This document shows positions 1 to 7,653 of a stretch of DNA of 64,000 bases, piece after piece. Source of the DNA: Colwellia psychrerythraea. GTDB taxonomy: Bacteria > Pseudomonadota > Gammaproteobacteria > Enterobacterales > Alteromonadaceae. The notes under the pieces were generated by a model. The model saw nothing but the letters and a program-made list of their open reading frames with translations. It did no database searches and was not told the DNA's origin. The stretch is from the NCBI RefSeq assembly GCF_000764225.1, contig NZ_JQED01000047.1:1-64000 (forward strand), in the 5' to 3' direction. The position numbers and the translations under genes were made by a program. Within the stretch, counting starts at the first letter, position 1, and each line of letters begins with the position of its first letter.

Positions 1-2
1 AG

Positions 3-114
3 CCGATCACTCAATACCATTTTGACCGAAAAGTGATCGGCATCGATGGTATTGAGTGATCGCGATGGATGGTATTAGGTGATCGGCTTAGATGGTATTA
101 GGTGATCGCGATGC
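3..114. repeat. 23-bp tandem repeat with an inverted copy (possible IS21-type end)
   Basis: The core GTGATCG recurs at 33, 56, 79 and 102, an exact 23-bp period. The fuller unit, ATGGTATTnnGTGATCG, starts at 46, 69 and 92. An inverted copy, CCGATCACTCAATACCAT, lies at 3-20. Multiple direct repeats at a terminus are typical of IS21-family transposon ends, where IstA binds. The body of such an element would lie left of the window, so this assignment is inference. The units abut without unique spacers, so it is not a CRISPR array. Confidence 0.55.
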
Positions 115-274
115 ATGAGAATATGCACTGCTTGAGATTGAGGGAGGTTTTCGTTTGAAATTGCATTAGACGAAATTAACAACCCACATAATATAACTAA
201 ATTTTTTAATGGTATAGAAGTACACTTCATAAATCTTATCCTTTAGACTTTTTGAAAAGAAACTATTTTTTAGC

Positions 275-601
275 ATGGTATACCCTAAAATAAAATCTAT
301 TAAACATCTATTAAACGTTTGTTGCGGTAGATATGAGGATTTTCAGTTTAGTAATACATATACTAGGCCGTTAAAATGTAAGCGTATATTGATTATTTCA
401 GACATAAGTAACACACCGTTGTTAGTTAAAAACGTTGCTAATTTAAGAAACTACTTTCAAGAATTACGGAACTCAATAGATTATCAGATTGAGGTGAAAG
501 TGTATTGGAGTAGTGTTACTGATCTCCATGATCTCAATGGTACTGAGGAACGCCATAAAATAGTGTCTGGATTGACTGATCACCCGGTGCTTATAGGGTG
601 A
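275..601 (+). CDS. hypothetical protein, doubtful
   Basis: A 108-residue open frame opening with ATG. No domain, signal peptide or membrane segment is recognisable. The region upstream has no clear ribosome-binding site. It sits alone between the 23-bp repeats and the recombinase gene, which points the other way. It could be a degraded accessory gene or a chance frame. No function is proposed. Confidence 0.2.
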   Translation: MVYPKIKSIKHLLNVCCGRYEDFQFSNTYTRPLKCKRILIISDISNTPLLVKNVANLRNYFQELRNSIDYQIEVKVYWSSVTDLHDLNGTEERHKIVSGLTDHPVLIG

Positions 602-662
602 TTCTTGTAACCTATTATCCTTAGTGTACGTTTTCGTACCCTTAGCTCTCAAGTCCAGGTAA

Positions 663-1547
663 CTACCAATGTTTCCCTGACTCTTTATGCGTAACATTAA
701 TTTCAGCAAAACAATTTTTCATATCGGCTGTGGACTGAGCTTCAGACATTATATCGTAGACGGTTTCTTCAAGATCTTTTTGGGAACTGTAAGGAACCTT
801 TAAAATATAGTCCCAACCATCTTTTTCTGGTTTGAACATATCATACTGAGTAATCCATTCATCTTCTATATACTCCCGAGCTTTGCTCTTTCCACGCACA
901 AACTTACTGTTATTTTCAACATTCATTGATACATCTAGTTTTGCAATTTTAATTTTTGAACGAGACCCGGGTAAAGTAGTCGTTGGATTAGCTTCCATAT
1001 ATTCTTTAATGATCCTATACACGCTAGCAATACCAATATCTAATTTTTCTGCAACTGCTTGTCGGGTAAGCCCTTCCTTTATAAGACTGATCACCTGATC
1101 TGACTTTGTACGAGCCGTTGGTTGACGGCCTTTATACTTTCCTTGTACTTTGGCCTTGGCTATCCCTTCTAACTGCCGCTCTTTCCGCAATGTTGTTTCA
1201 AATTCAGCAAAAACACCCAACATACTAAAAAAAGCATTTCCAGCAGCACTAGAAGTATCGATGGGTTGCTCTGTTGCTTTTAAATGAATTCCGTTTTCTT
1301 TTAAATCGTGAGCGAGATTTTGAAGATCTCTAAGGCTACGTGAAAGTCGGTCAACCCGGGTAACAATTAATGTGTCGCCTTCGCGAAGATAATCTAAACA
1401 AGCATCAAGTTGAGTTCTCCCCTTTTTATGGGTACCACTTTTTTTTTCGGAAAATATCTTTTTACACTGAGCAGATTTTAATGCCGCATATTGAATGCTT
1501 AAATTCTGGTCTGTTGTTGAAACCCGGGCATATCCTACCAAAGACAT
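663..1547 (-). CDS. serine recombinase (resolvase/invertase family) with C-terminal extension
   Basis: Small serine recombinase of the Tn3-resolvase/Hin group, which breaks and rejoins DNA at paired sites. The N-terminus reads YARVSTTDQN, with Ser10 as the expected nucleophile, and the catalytic R-x-x-R-x-x-R region appears as VDRLSRSLRDL near residue 66. A resolvase helix-turn-helix follows at about 140-185. The protein is 294 residues, where such enzymes usually have about 185-200. The last ~105 residues form an extra domain rich in acidic and aromatic residues whose role I do not recognise. The 5' end faces an intergenic region full of GATAG palindromes (1560-1660), a likely recombination and autoregulation site. 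The gene probably belongs to a plasmid- or transposon-derived segment with the neighbouring toxin-antitoxin pair. Confidence 0.9.
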   Translation of the reverse strand: MSLVGYARVSTTDQNLSIQYAALKSAQCKKIFSEKKSGTHKKGRTQLDACLDYLREGDTLIVTRVDRLSRSLRDLQNLAHDLKENGIHLKATEQPIDTSSAAGNAFFSMLGVFAEFETTLRKERQLEGIAKAKVQGKYKGRQPTARTKSDQVISLIKEGLTRQAVAEKLDIGIASVYRIIKEYMEANPTTTLPGSRSKIKIAKLDVSMNVENNSKFVRGKSKAREYIEDEWITQYDMFKPEKDGWDYILKVPYSSQKDLEETVYDIMSEAQSTADMKNCFAEINVTHKESGKHW

Positions 1548-1559
1548 ATCATATTGCTC

Positions 1560-1660
1560 TAAATTATGTGATAGCTATCTATCACAAATGGAAATTTGAT
1601 TTATATGATAGTAAATACAGTTGTAAAAAGATACTATCTTATGGGTATACTCTATCGATA
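1560..1660. promoter_or_regulatory. res-like palindromic region upstream of recombinase
   Basis: A perfect inverted repeat, TGTGATAG-4-CTATCACA, lies at 1567-1586. It is followed by GATAGTA and TACTATC in inverted arrangement (about 1609-1638) and by CTATCGATAG near 1650. Resolvase res sites consist of several imperfect inverted repeats beside the recombinase start, which matches this layout. Function as a recombination site or operator is inferred. The segment could also hold the promoter of the antitoxin gene. Confidence 0.5.
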
Positions 1661-1741
1661 GGTTGAATTTATAAGTTTTTAGCACTAATCGTTCGAATCG
1701 TTTATAATGATTAAATCATACGATATTAAGGTAAAATTCAA

Positions 1742-2002
1742 ATGCTAGCACTCTCAGCAAATGATGCAAAAACACAATTTGGTGACATGTTAATGAAGGT
1801 TCAACGTGCTCCAATTCAAATTAATAAAAATGGCAAACCCGTTGCAGTTGTAATATCTGTAGATGAATATCAAAGTATGGAAACATTAAAATTACGTTTA
1901 TTGCAAACCAGAGCGCTAAGCGTGGTTGAAGATATGAATAATGGTGATACTGTCGATGGGGAGCAATTTTTTACTGAGCTTGAATCTGGACAGCACGATT
2001 AA
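1742..2002 (+). CDS. type II antitoxin, Phd/YefM family
   Basis: An 86-residue protein with the N-terminal Phd/YefM DNA-binding fold: SANDAKTQFGDML, then a turn into INKNGKPVAVVISVDEY. The C-terminal half is acidic and helical, as expected for the part that wraps and neutralises the toxin. Its TAA stop directly abuts the ATG of the toxin gene at 2003, so the two are translated from one message. Antitoxins of this family usually repress their own promoter through palindromes just upstream. The AT-rich stretch at 1690-1740 contains ATGATTAAATCAT, a plausible operator. Such modules stabilise plasmids and integrated elements, in keeping with the recombinase next door. Confidence 0.9.
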   Translation: MLALSANDAKTQFGDMLMKVQRAPIQINKNGKPVAVVISVDEYQSMETLKLRLLQTRALSVVEDMNNGDTVDGEQFFTELESGQHD

Positions 2003-2311
2003 ATGGCCGCTTATAGACTTACCCAGGATGCACAAACAGATCTTATTGAAATTCGTCGCTACACTTTAAAGCAATGGGGAGTAGAACAATCTAAAAAGTA
2101 TCTCCTTGAAATACGTCAAACCATAAAAGCATTATCACAAACACCAGCTATGGGTAAACAACGCCATGAGGTAGGGAATAATGTTTTTAGCTTTCCTCAT
2201 GTAAGTCATGTTATTTATTACATCATAGATAAAAATCAACTAGTCGTATTTGGCGTTTTGCATAAAAGCATGGTACCTCTTCTACACCTTGATGATCGAA
2301 ATACTATTTAA
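2003..2311 (+). CDS. type II toxin, ParE/RelE superfamily
   Basis: A 102-residue toxin with the ParE-like pattern: YRLTQDAQTDLIEIRRYTLK at the N-terminus, a central helix ending in SQTPAMGKQRHEV, and the C-terminal strands VSHVIYYIIDKNQLVVFGVLH. The sequence is nearer ParE (a DNA gyrase poison) than the mRNA-cutting RelE branch, but family alone does not settle the target. The start codon follows the antitoxin stop with no gap, the usual antitoxin-first order. The frame is intact and full length, so the pair is probably functional. Confidence 0.9.
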   Translation: MAAYRLTQDAQTDLIEIRRYTLKQWGVEQSKKYLLEIRQTIKALSQTPAMGKQRHEVGNNVFSFPHVSHVIYYIIDKNQLVVFGVLHKSMVPLLHLDDRNTI

Positions 2312-2376
2312 AAGTGTGTGATACGTATTATCAAAATGATCATTTACTCAATATTTTGAAAACATAGGGATATAAA

Positions 2377-2619
2377 ATGGAACTTAACACTAATTCAGAA
2401 AAAACACAGGGAAAAGTAAAGTGGTTCAACAATGCTAAAGGTTTTGGCTTTATTTGCGCAGATAGTTTTTCTGATGATATTTTTGCTCATTTTTCACAAA
2501 TCGACATGGACGGTTTTTTAACCTTAAAAGCCGGTCAATCAGTATTTTTTGAGATAGAAAAAACATCTACAGGCTTTCATGCAAAAAATATATTACCCGT
2601 TAACTCAGCTGGGACTTAA
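2377..2619 (+). CDS. cold-shock domain protein (CspA/CspD-like)
   Basis: An 80-residue protein made almost entirely of one cold-shock domain, an OB fold that binds single-stranded nucleic acid. GKVKWFNNAKGFGFI contains RNP1 (KGFGFI). RNP2 appears as DIFAHFS, a variant of the usual VFVHFS. It is slightly longer than CspA (70 residues) at both ends. The next gene follows after 12 bp with the ribosome-binding site AAAGGAGA, so the two are likely co-transcribed. Whether it is cold-induced cannot be told from the sequence; no long structured 5' leader is evident. Confidence 0.88.
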   Translation: MELNTNSEKTQGKVKWFNNAKGFGFICADSFSDDIFAHFSQIDMDGFLTLKAGQSVFFEIEKTSTGFHAKNILPVNSAGT

Positions 2620-2631
2620 AGGAGATAATTA

Positions 2632-3120
2632 ATGGCAACATTAACTAAAGATCAGAAAAGAGCTAAAAAGAAAAAATCTTCACAAAAGAAGTTAATTACA
2701 AAGCAACATGAAGAGAATAAAAAGTCAAATCTATCGATTGCAGTTACTAACAATTTACCTGAACGGAAAAATCCAAGTACTAAAGTAAAACCTGATTATA
2801 AAACCCTTGTTTCCGATTTTTCTGGTTCAATGGAGCAGTGGGATGAGCTTGTTTTGAAAACTCATAACGCTTTTGGTTACGGTTTTGAATATGATGATCT
2901 TGCAGATGCCATTATAGAAAAAATCATAACGGTTCTACCTAGTAGTGTAGATGTTATAAATGCACAAAAAGGAAAGTCTCTTGAAGATATTGTTAAACAA
3001 TTAGAAGAGAAATATGAAAACCTGCTTATAAATATGCTTTCAATTGTTGATAAGCAAACAAGCGCTTATTGGCGTGGCGAATTAGAAGAAGAGGATTTGT
3101 TAGATTATGGTTTTGTATAA
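2632..3120 (+). CDS. lysine-rich hypothetical protein
   Basis: A 162-residue protein that I do not recognise. The first ~35 residues are very basic (run AKKKKSSQKK), suggesting nucleic-acid contact or a disordered tail. Residues 55-160 look globular and acidic, with helices around LADAIIEKIITVL and LEDIVKQLEEKYENLL and an acidic end (GELEEEDLLDYGFV). It follows the cold-shock gene by 12 bp behind a good Shine-Dalgarno and ends just before a terminator, so the two form a small operon. A nucleic-acid related role is only a guess. Confidence 0.75.
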   Translation: MATLTKDQKRAKKKKSSQKKLITKQHEENKKSNLSIAVTNNLPERKNPSTKVKPDYKTLVSDFSGSMEQWDELVLKTHNAFGYGFEYDDLADAIIEKIITVLPSSVDVINAQKGKSLEDIVKQLEEKYENLLINMLSIVDKQTSAYWRGELEEEDLLDYGFV

Positions 3121-3150
3121 AGGGTGGCCTTTATCAACATATTATAAGTA

Positions 3151-3178
3151 ATGAGGGGGATGTTTCCCTCATTTTTTT
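3151..3178 (+). terminator. rho-independent terminator of csp operon
   Basis: ATGAGGG pairs with CCCTCAT around a short loop and is followed directly by a run of seven T. It lies 30 bp after the stop of the lysine-rich protein. The remaining bases up to 3340 show nothing recognisable. Confidence 0.85.
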
Positions 3179-3340
3179 AAAGCTTCACTATCCAATAGAA
3201 TAAATGGAGTAAACGAGTAATTGAAATATAAAGATGCCAAAAAAAAATAAAAACAAGTCTAAGCGCTTATCAGGCTACATGGACTCCCCGTTGTCAAGCA
3301 ACAGCTTTCTCTTATAACTAGAATTTCTCTTTGAAAAATT

Positions 3341-3378
3341 AAAACGACATTCAATACAGTATTGAATGTCGTTTTTTG
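3341..3378. terminator. bidirectional terminator of PL8 gene
   Basis: A 17-bp perfect stem: AAAACGACATTCAATAC, one base, then its complement, ending in a T run on the plus strand with an A-rich mirror on the minus strand. It lies about 27 bp beyond the stop of the minus-strand lyase gene, so it should end that transcript and shield it from the csp side. Confidence 0.85.
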
Positions 3379-3404
3379 TATTACGATATTTTAGCTACCC
3401 GAGA

Positions 3405-6400
3405 TTATTCAACTGCTATTAGTTTTACTTCAACAGGTAAACCATCAACAATAGAAAACTCGATAACAGTTTCAGCTGTATTTGAACTAACTAACGTAGC
3501 ACGTGGGTACTCCTCTTTAAGTAACCAATTTCCGTGCAACGTTAGGCTTACTGTCCTTGGTGCTACTGGGTCAGAGCCTCTAGAAATGAAGCCTAAATCA
3601 GGATCAGTTACAGAAAGTTCTACTTTGTTACGTTTTGCGTGTTTAAGCATCACTAGGCTAGCAGTGTCAGTTGCTTTTAATATACTGTTACTATGTGCCA
3701 TATCTTCCGCCGCCTCAAAGAATGCGTAGCCCCAAATTTTTCTAGCTAAATGCTCAATGACGTGTCGTTGTGACGTTTTTTCATGAACCACATATGGCTT
3801 GTCCTTGGCTAATGTGTCCATTTGAAAAGCGTTTGCATTCGGTACAGTAACGTATTCATAGCCATTATTTTCTGGTGCGGTGCCGTGATCAAGGTAACCG
3901 ATTGTGTATTGGTCAATAGGGTTTTGTGAAATATCGACAGGCCATATTTGGTCTTCGTTTGGAGTTTGCTGGTTACCTTTCCATACTTTAAGTTCGCCGC
4001 TGCCTGCAGCAAGATAAAAACCGGTTTGGTAATCATCAATCAGCCAATGATTTTCACTTTCAGCAAAGCTTGTTGCACCAAGGTCACCATACGTGTGTTT
4101 ATCAACAATAACACTACTGTTATCAGTTGCTAAACGTTGGTATAAAGTAGTTACTGTCGGATTAACAACATCATCATTAGTGATATCTGATCCTAATGAT
4201 ACAATCATGTCACTAAAGGCAAAGTTAGACTTTTTAAACGTAAAGGTAGTGTTATGGGTGTTAGGACCATGAACTATACCAAAGCCACCGCCAAGTTCAC
4301 GTTCTTGGAAGTCCATAGCAAATATACCGTATTTTCCATGGGTTTCTTCAAGTACCCCTTGTCTATTACCGCGGTTTTTAAAGGCTAAGCTACCCGCAAA
4401 ACGTTTATCTTGATGGCCATCAATTCGTGATCTTTCGCCGTGAAGTTTATCCCACGGCAGCACAATAGTTGTGGCTCCAGGATTATAGTTCCAGTTCCAC
4501 GTGTCGACATCAAAACCATTATTACCGACACTATCATCGCCCGAGTAAATAATTTCTAAGGCACCATAGCTTTGATAACGGCCATAACGATTCTCAGAGG
4601 GATATAATTCTGCACCCCACATATTGTCGGTAAAGCCATTCATAACAGCTAACCAGTCACCTTTCTTACTGCGGTGTCTTAATACGCCAGCATTACCATG
4701 GTTAAACTGGAAAAATCCGTTTTCAAACTTGGCGACTTTATCATAGTTAAAGTCAGCATCAACACCTATAGTACGGTTATAATAGCCAGCTAATATTGGA
4801 TCAGCACTGTCAAGACCTAGAATCTTACCCCCACTAATCGCCAATTTTTTCAGGTGTGTTGGCAGGGTTGAAATTCTTTTAATATGTGGATTCCTACCCG
4901 TAGTAGATAATGCCACAATGCCGCTGTCATTACTCTTCATGCGTTGCGCATATACGGTATCTCTTAAACGTAAATATGCATCAGCGTTTATTTGAAAGTC
5001 AGTATCTTCTAAAGCGTGTATAAGATTAATTACAGTGCGTAACGAATACATATAACCATCGTAAGCAGTCCAATGATGAAAAGCTGAACCGTCTGGTTTA
5101 ATACCGTCGTTGGTTGCTTCGGAGTAATCTAGGAAGCGTTCAACGAAACGTTTTGCGCCTTTTAACCACTGCACGCGTTCATCGTCAGTAGTTACGTCTT
5201 TCCAAAGACCAAATAAAGCAAGGGTGTCGCCCATATTAAACATCCAGTCAGTATTATAACCGTTTCTGGCTGCATACTCGCCCCAGAAGTTAGAAAAGTC
5301 TTCTGACTGTACTGATAGGGTGAAACCGAATCGATCTTTGATATTGTCAGATAAGTAATCTTTTAAGTGAATGGTGTTTCTTGCGAATTCTCTATAACTG
5401 TATGAATTATAGTCTCGGGTTATATCAAGCGTACAAACTTTACGTGAAGTCAACCAAACAATATTTGATGCTTTTTCAGCAATATCGGTATCTGTTGGTG
5501 CAACAAGCTTAAGGTGTCGAGAAAAAGCTCTAAGCATTTTACCTGCTTCACCATAAGTTATATTTTCGCCCTGAATTTCAGTAACGATTTCGTCATCAAT
5601 TTCCATATCTGCGATGACAATATTTAAATTGTCATAAGCGGTTAATGCTTCGTCAAGATCAAGTTGTAGTTCAGCAAAATCAATGGTTTCCTCTGTGCCT
5701 AAATAAGTATCAGATAAGGTTTGATAAATATTATCTATTTGAGCAATTTGTCCAGACGTTGCCGTCGTTAATGGAATATCCGTGTCATAGTCTATTGCCA
5801 TAGTACAAGCTGGATTAGGTGGTGGTGGCGCTTTAACGAGCTTTAATGGCGAGCTATTAATGCTGATATTATCAACAGAAAAATCACGAGCAGTATGACC
5901 ATTATCAGTACGAATATACCTTACTTCTAGTTCATCACCCTCATCCGTCGCTTGAGTAGTGTAGTTAAAGCTAAAGTTGACTGCCGGATCAGCGCTGGTA
6001 ATTATGCTACTTGCTGTTGATGCTAATTCAACATCATCGGTAACATTGTGCAAGGCGACCTTAAGTGCAACATATGATGATCTTGTGTTATAAACATAGC
6101 TTGATACAGCAATATTTTGCTCTGCGCTCATAGGGCAATCAAACAAATAGGCAGCCCCTTGACCTTCTACCTGGGATTGGCCATTAAATAAAAATGCACC
6201 ATCGCCTAAACCGTCAGTGTTATCCGCATCATCGGTAACAGCGGATGTTGAAACATCACCTATCGGGGCAAAACCAATTTGATTTTGTGATTCCATGAAA
6301 CAAACATGCATTGGGGGGGGGACATAGGCCTGCATCAACAATGCCTGACCATTTACTGTGGCGTTGTCGACAGCAAAGTTACGAGCAGTGTTACCATCGT

Positions 6401-6917
6401 CGACGCGAATATATCTCAATTCTAACTCATCAGCTAGATCAGTGTCTTGGATATTGTAAGATAGCGTAAACTCTTTAACTGGTGTCGATGATGTCAAGGC
6501 GAGGTTAGCAGTGCTTGCTAACTCAACATCATCAGTTTTGTTGTACAAAACAACTTTAAGTGCAACGTAGGAAGCGTTGGGATTATATACATGGCTAGAA
6601 ATGTCTAACGTTTCGCCTTCAATAGCGTCACATTCAAAGGCATAAGCACCACCTTGTCCGACAACTGCAGATTCACCATCAAATAACAGCGCGCCATCGT
6701 TTTCTCCATCATTATTGTCAGCATCACTGGTCACGGGTGTTAATTGAACGTCACCTATTTCAGTAAAGCCATTAGCTATATCGGTATCGATAGAGCACTG
6801 AGCAAAAACTGAGTTTGATGAAAGTAAAAGCGCACTTGCTACTATCGGTTTACTTAGCCTAGTGATGTTGGATGAAAATATCTTTGGTACTGATATATTA
6901 TGTCGAAATTTGTTCAT
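3405..6917 (-). CDS. secreted PL8 polysaccharide lyase (chondroitin ABC-lyase type) with duplicated N-terminal domain
   Basis: Polysaccharide lyase family 8: cleaves hexosamine-uronate bonds by beta-elimination, leaving an unsaturated uronate. Signal peptide 1-39 (SNSVFA). Residues ~41-195 and ~205-362 are two homologous beta-rich domains, each opening with Cys and sharing GQG-AY-F-C and SYVALKV. They are joined by a Pro-Pro-Pro linker and are probably carbohydrate-binding, though I recognise no named family. The alpha-toroid and C-terminal beta sandwiches follow. Aligned by eye to Proteus chondroitinase ABC, His615, Tyr622, Arg675 and Glu770 match catalytic His501, Tyr508, Arg560 and Glu653. 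At 1170 residues it is longer than the usual ~1020 because of the extra domain. The linker codons form a C9 tract (6313-6321) prone to slippage. Start chosen by GGGGA 8 bases upstream. Chondroitin, dermatan or hyaluronan could be the substrate. Confidence 0.92.
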   Translation of the reverse strand: MNKFRHNISVPKIFSSNITRLSKPIVASALLLSSNSVFAQCSIDTDIANGFTEIGDVQLTPVTSDADNNDGENDGALLFDGESAVVGQGGAYAFECDAIEGETLDISSHVYNPNASYVALKVVLYNKTDDVELASTANLALTSSTPVKEFTLSYNIQDTDLADELELRYIRVDDGNTARNFAVDNATVNGQALLMQAYVPPPMHVCFMESQNQIGFAPIGDVSTSAVTDDADNTDGLGDGAFLFNGQSQVEGQGAAYLFDCPMSAEQNIAVSSYVYNTRSSYVALKVALHNVTDDVELASTASSIITSADPAVNFSFNYTTQATDEGDELEVRYIRTDNGHTARDFSVDNISINSSPLKLVKAPPPPNPACTMAIDYDTDIPLTTATSGQIAQIDNIYQTLSDTYLGTEETIDFAELQLDLDEALTAYDNLNIVIADMEIDDEIVTEIQGENITYGEAGKMLRAFSRHLKLVAPTDTDIAEKASNIVWLTSRKVCTLDITRDYNSYSYREFARNTIHLKDYLSDNIKDRFGFTLSVQSEDFSNFWGEYAARNGYNTDWMFNMGDTLALFGLWKDVTTDDERVQWLKGAKRFVERFLDYSEATNDGIKPDGSAFHHWTAYDGYMYSLRTVINLIHALEDTDFQINADAYLRLRDTVYAQRMKSNDSGIVALSTTGRNPHIKRISTLPTHLKKLAISGGKILGLDSADPILAGYYNRTIGVDADFNYDKVAKFENGFFQFNHGNAGVLRHRSKKGDWLAVMNGFTDNMWGAELYPSENRYGRYQSYGALEIIYSGDDSVGNNGFDVDTWNWNYNPGATTIVLPWDKLHGERSRIDGHQDKRFAGSLAFKNRGNRQGVLEETHGKYGIFAMDFQERELGGGFGIVHGPNTHNTTFTFKKSNFAFSDMIVSLGSDITNDDVVNPTVTTLYQRLATDNSSVIVDKHTYGDLGATSFAESENHWLIDDYQTGFYLAAGSGELKVWKGNQQTPNEDQIWPVDISQNPIDQYTIGYLDHGTAPENNGYEYVTVPNANAFQMDTLAKDKPYVVHEKTSQRHVIEHLARKIWGYAFFEAAEDMAHSNSILKATDTASLVMLKHAKRNKVELSVTDPDLGFISRGSDPVAPRTVSLTLHGNWLLKEEYPRATLVSSNTAETVIEFSIVDGLPVEVKLIAVE
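6313..6321. repeat. homopolymer G9/C9 inside PL8 gene
   Basis: Nine consecutive G on the plus strand, read as CCC codons for the Pro-Pro-Pro linker between the two N-terminal domains of the lyase. In an AT-rich genome such a run is unusual. Gain or loss of one base would truncate the enzyme after about 200 residues. The present length keeps the frame open. Confidence 0.9.
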
Positions 6918-7653
6918 ATAATGTCCCCATATTATCTTTCCTAAGAGTTAGGAAGTATTGTATTTTTGTTATGAGTAACAGCATGGTTTATTTTTAGTTT
7001 GATCCTTTTTATTTAAATTTTTTCTTCCATATTTAACCAAAATCAAGTTGTCATATAACAATGTAACAATATTAGAGTATATTTCTATTTACAATTGAGC
7101 AAGTGTTTTTTTTATACTGTTTCAATTATTTTCAGTTGCGATGTGGGGGGGGAAAGTAACCATTTGATTTTGAGAGTTTTGTGCGCTACACATATGACAT
7201 TTAGATGAGGTGATTTTTCCATGTGAAATGCTCTACTGAAACTAGAAAGCTCAGTTGAGCCTAGACTAAAACTAAATATAAATTATTCAATGTGCAATTC
7301 CACTTCTTCGTTGCAGTGACTTAGAAGGGAATAACCATTCCTTCATCACTGCGCCTTGAATTGAAATCGCTCAACCGCTCTGAAACATGCATCTTGAATG
7401 GTAATGGGTATAGATAAGGCATTGATTGAAGAGAATAGTTATTCTATTGTCGAAATTAATAACGATGTATAAAGCGTTTCTAAACCAGCCATTCTGGGAC
7501 GTCTGAGCAAATCATGTTCATCGTTATGTAGTTAATTAAGGGAACAACCATTAATAAAATACAAGCCTTGACCATGAGTCGCTCAACCGCTCTGAAACGA
7601 GCATTTTGAAGTCGCTTGGGTATATGTCAGAGGTAATGCGTCATTAATACTCG
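6918..7653. other. intergenic region between the two PL8 genes
   Basis: No gene is seen in these 736 bp. The first ~180 bp should carry the promoter of the first lyase; TTGTCATATAACAA near 7037 is a weak relative of the locus operator. A G8 tract lies at 7145-7152. The remainder, 7317-7628, is two pieces of the palindromic repeat family described separately. Confidence 0.7.
7317..7628. repeat. palindromic mobile repeat, family A (compound copy)
   Basis: 7317-7411 is the reverse complement of the copy at 16377-16471, including CTCTGAAACATGCATCTTGA and the TACCC-type end. 7412-7628 matches the right half of the full copy at 20742-21006, sharing AAAGCGTTTCTAAACCA, an AAGGGAACAA segment and the end GGGTATAT. 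Two partial copies therefore abut. There is no coding capacity. Confidence 0.75.

Noticed and set aside
3-114. Possible CRISPR array
   Set aside because: The 23-bp units abut without unique spacers and one copy is inverted; no cas genes are present.
3251-3340. Possible small RNA between the two terminators
   Set aside because: No promoter or stable fold is visible apart from the terminators themselves.
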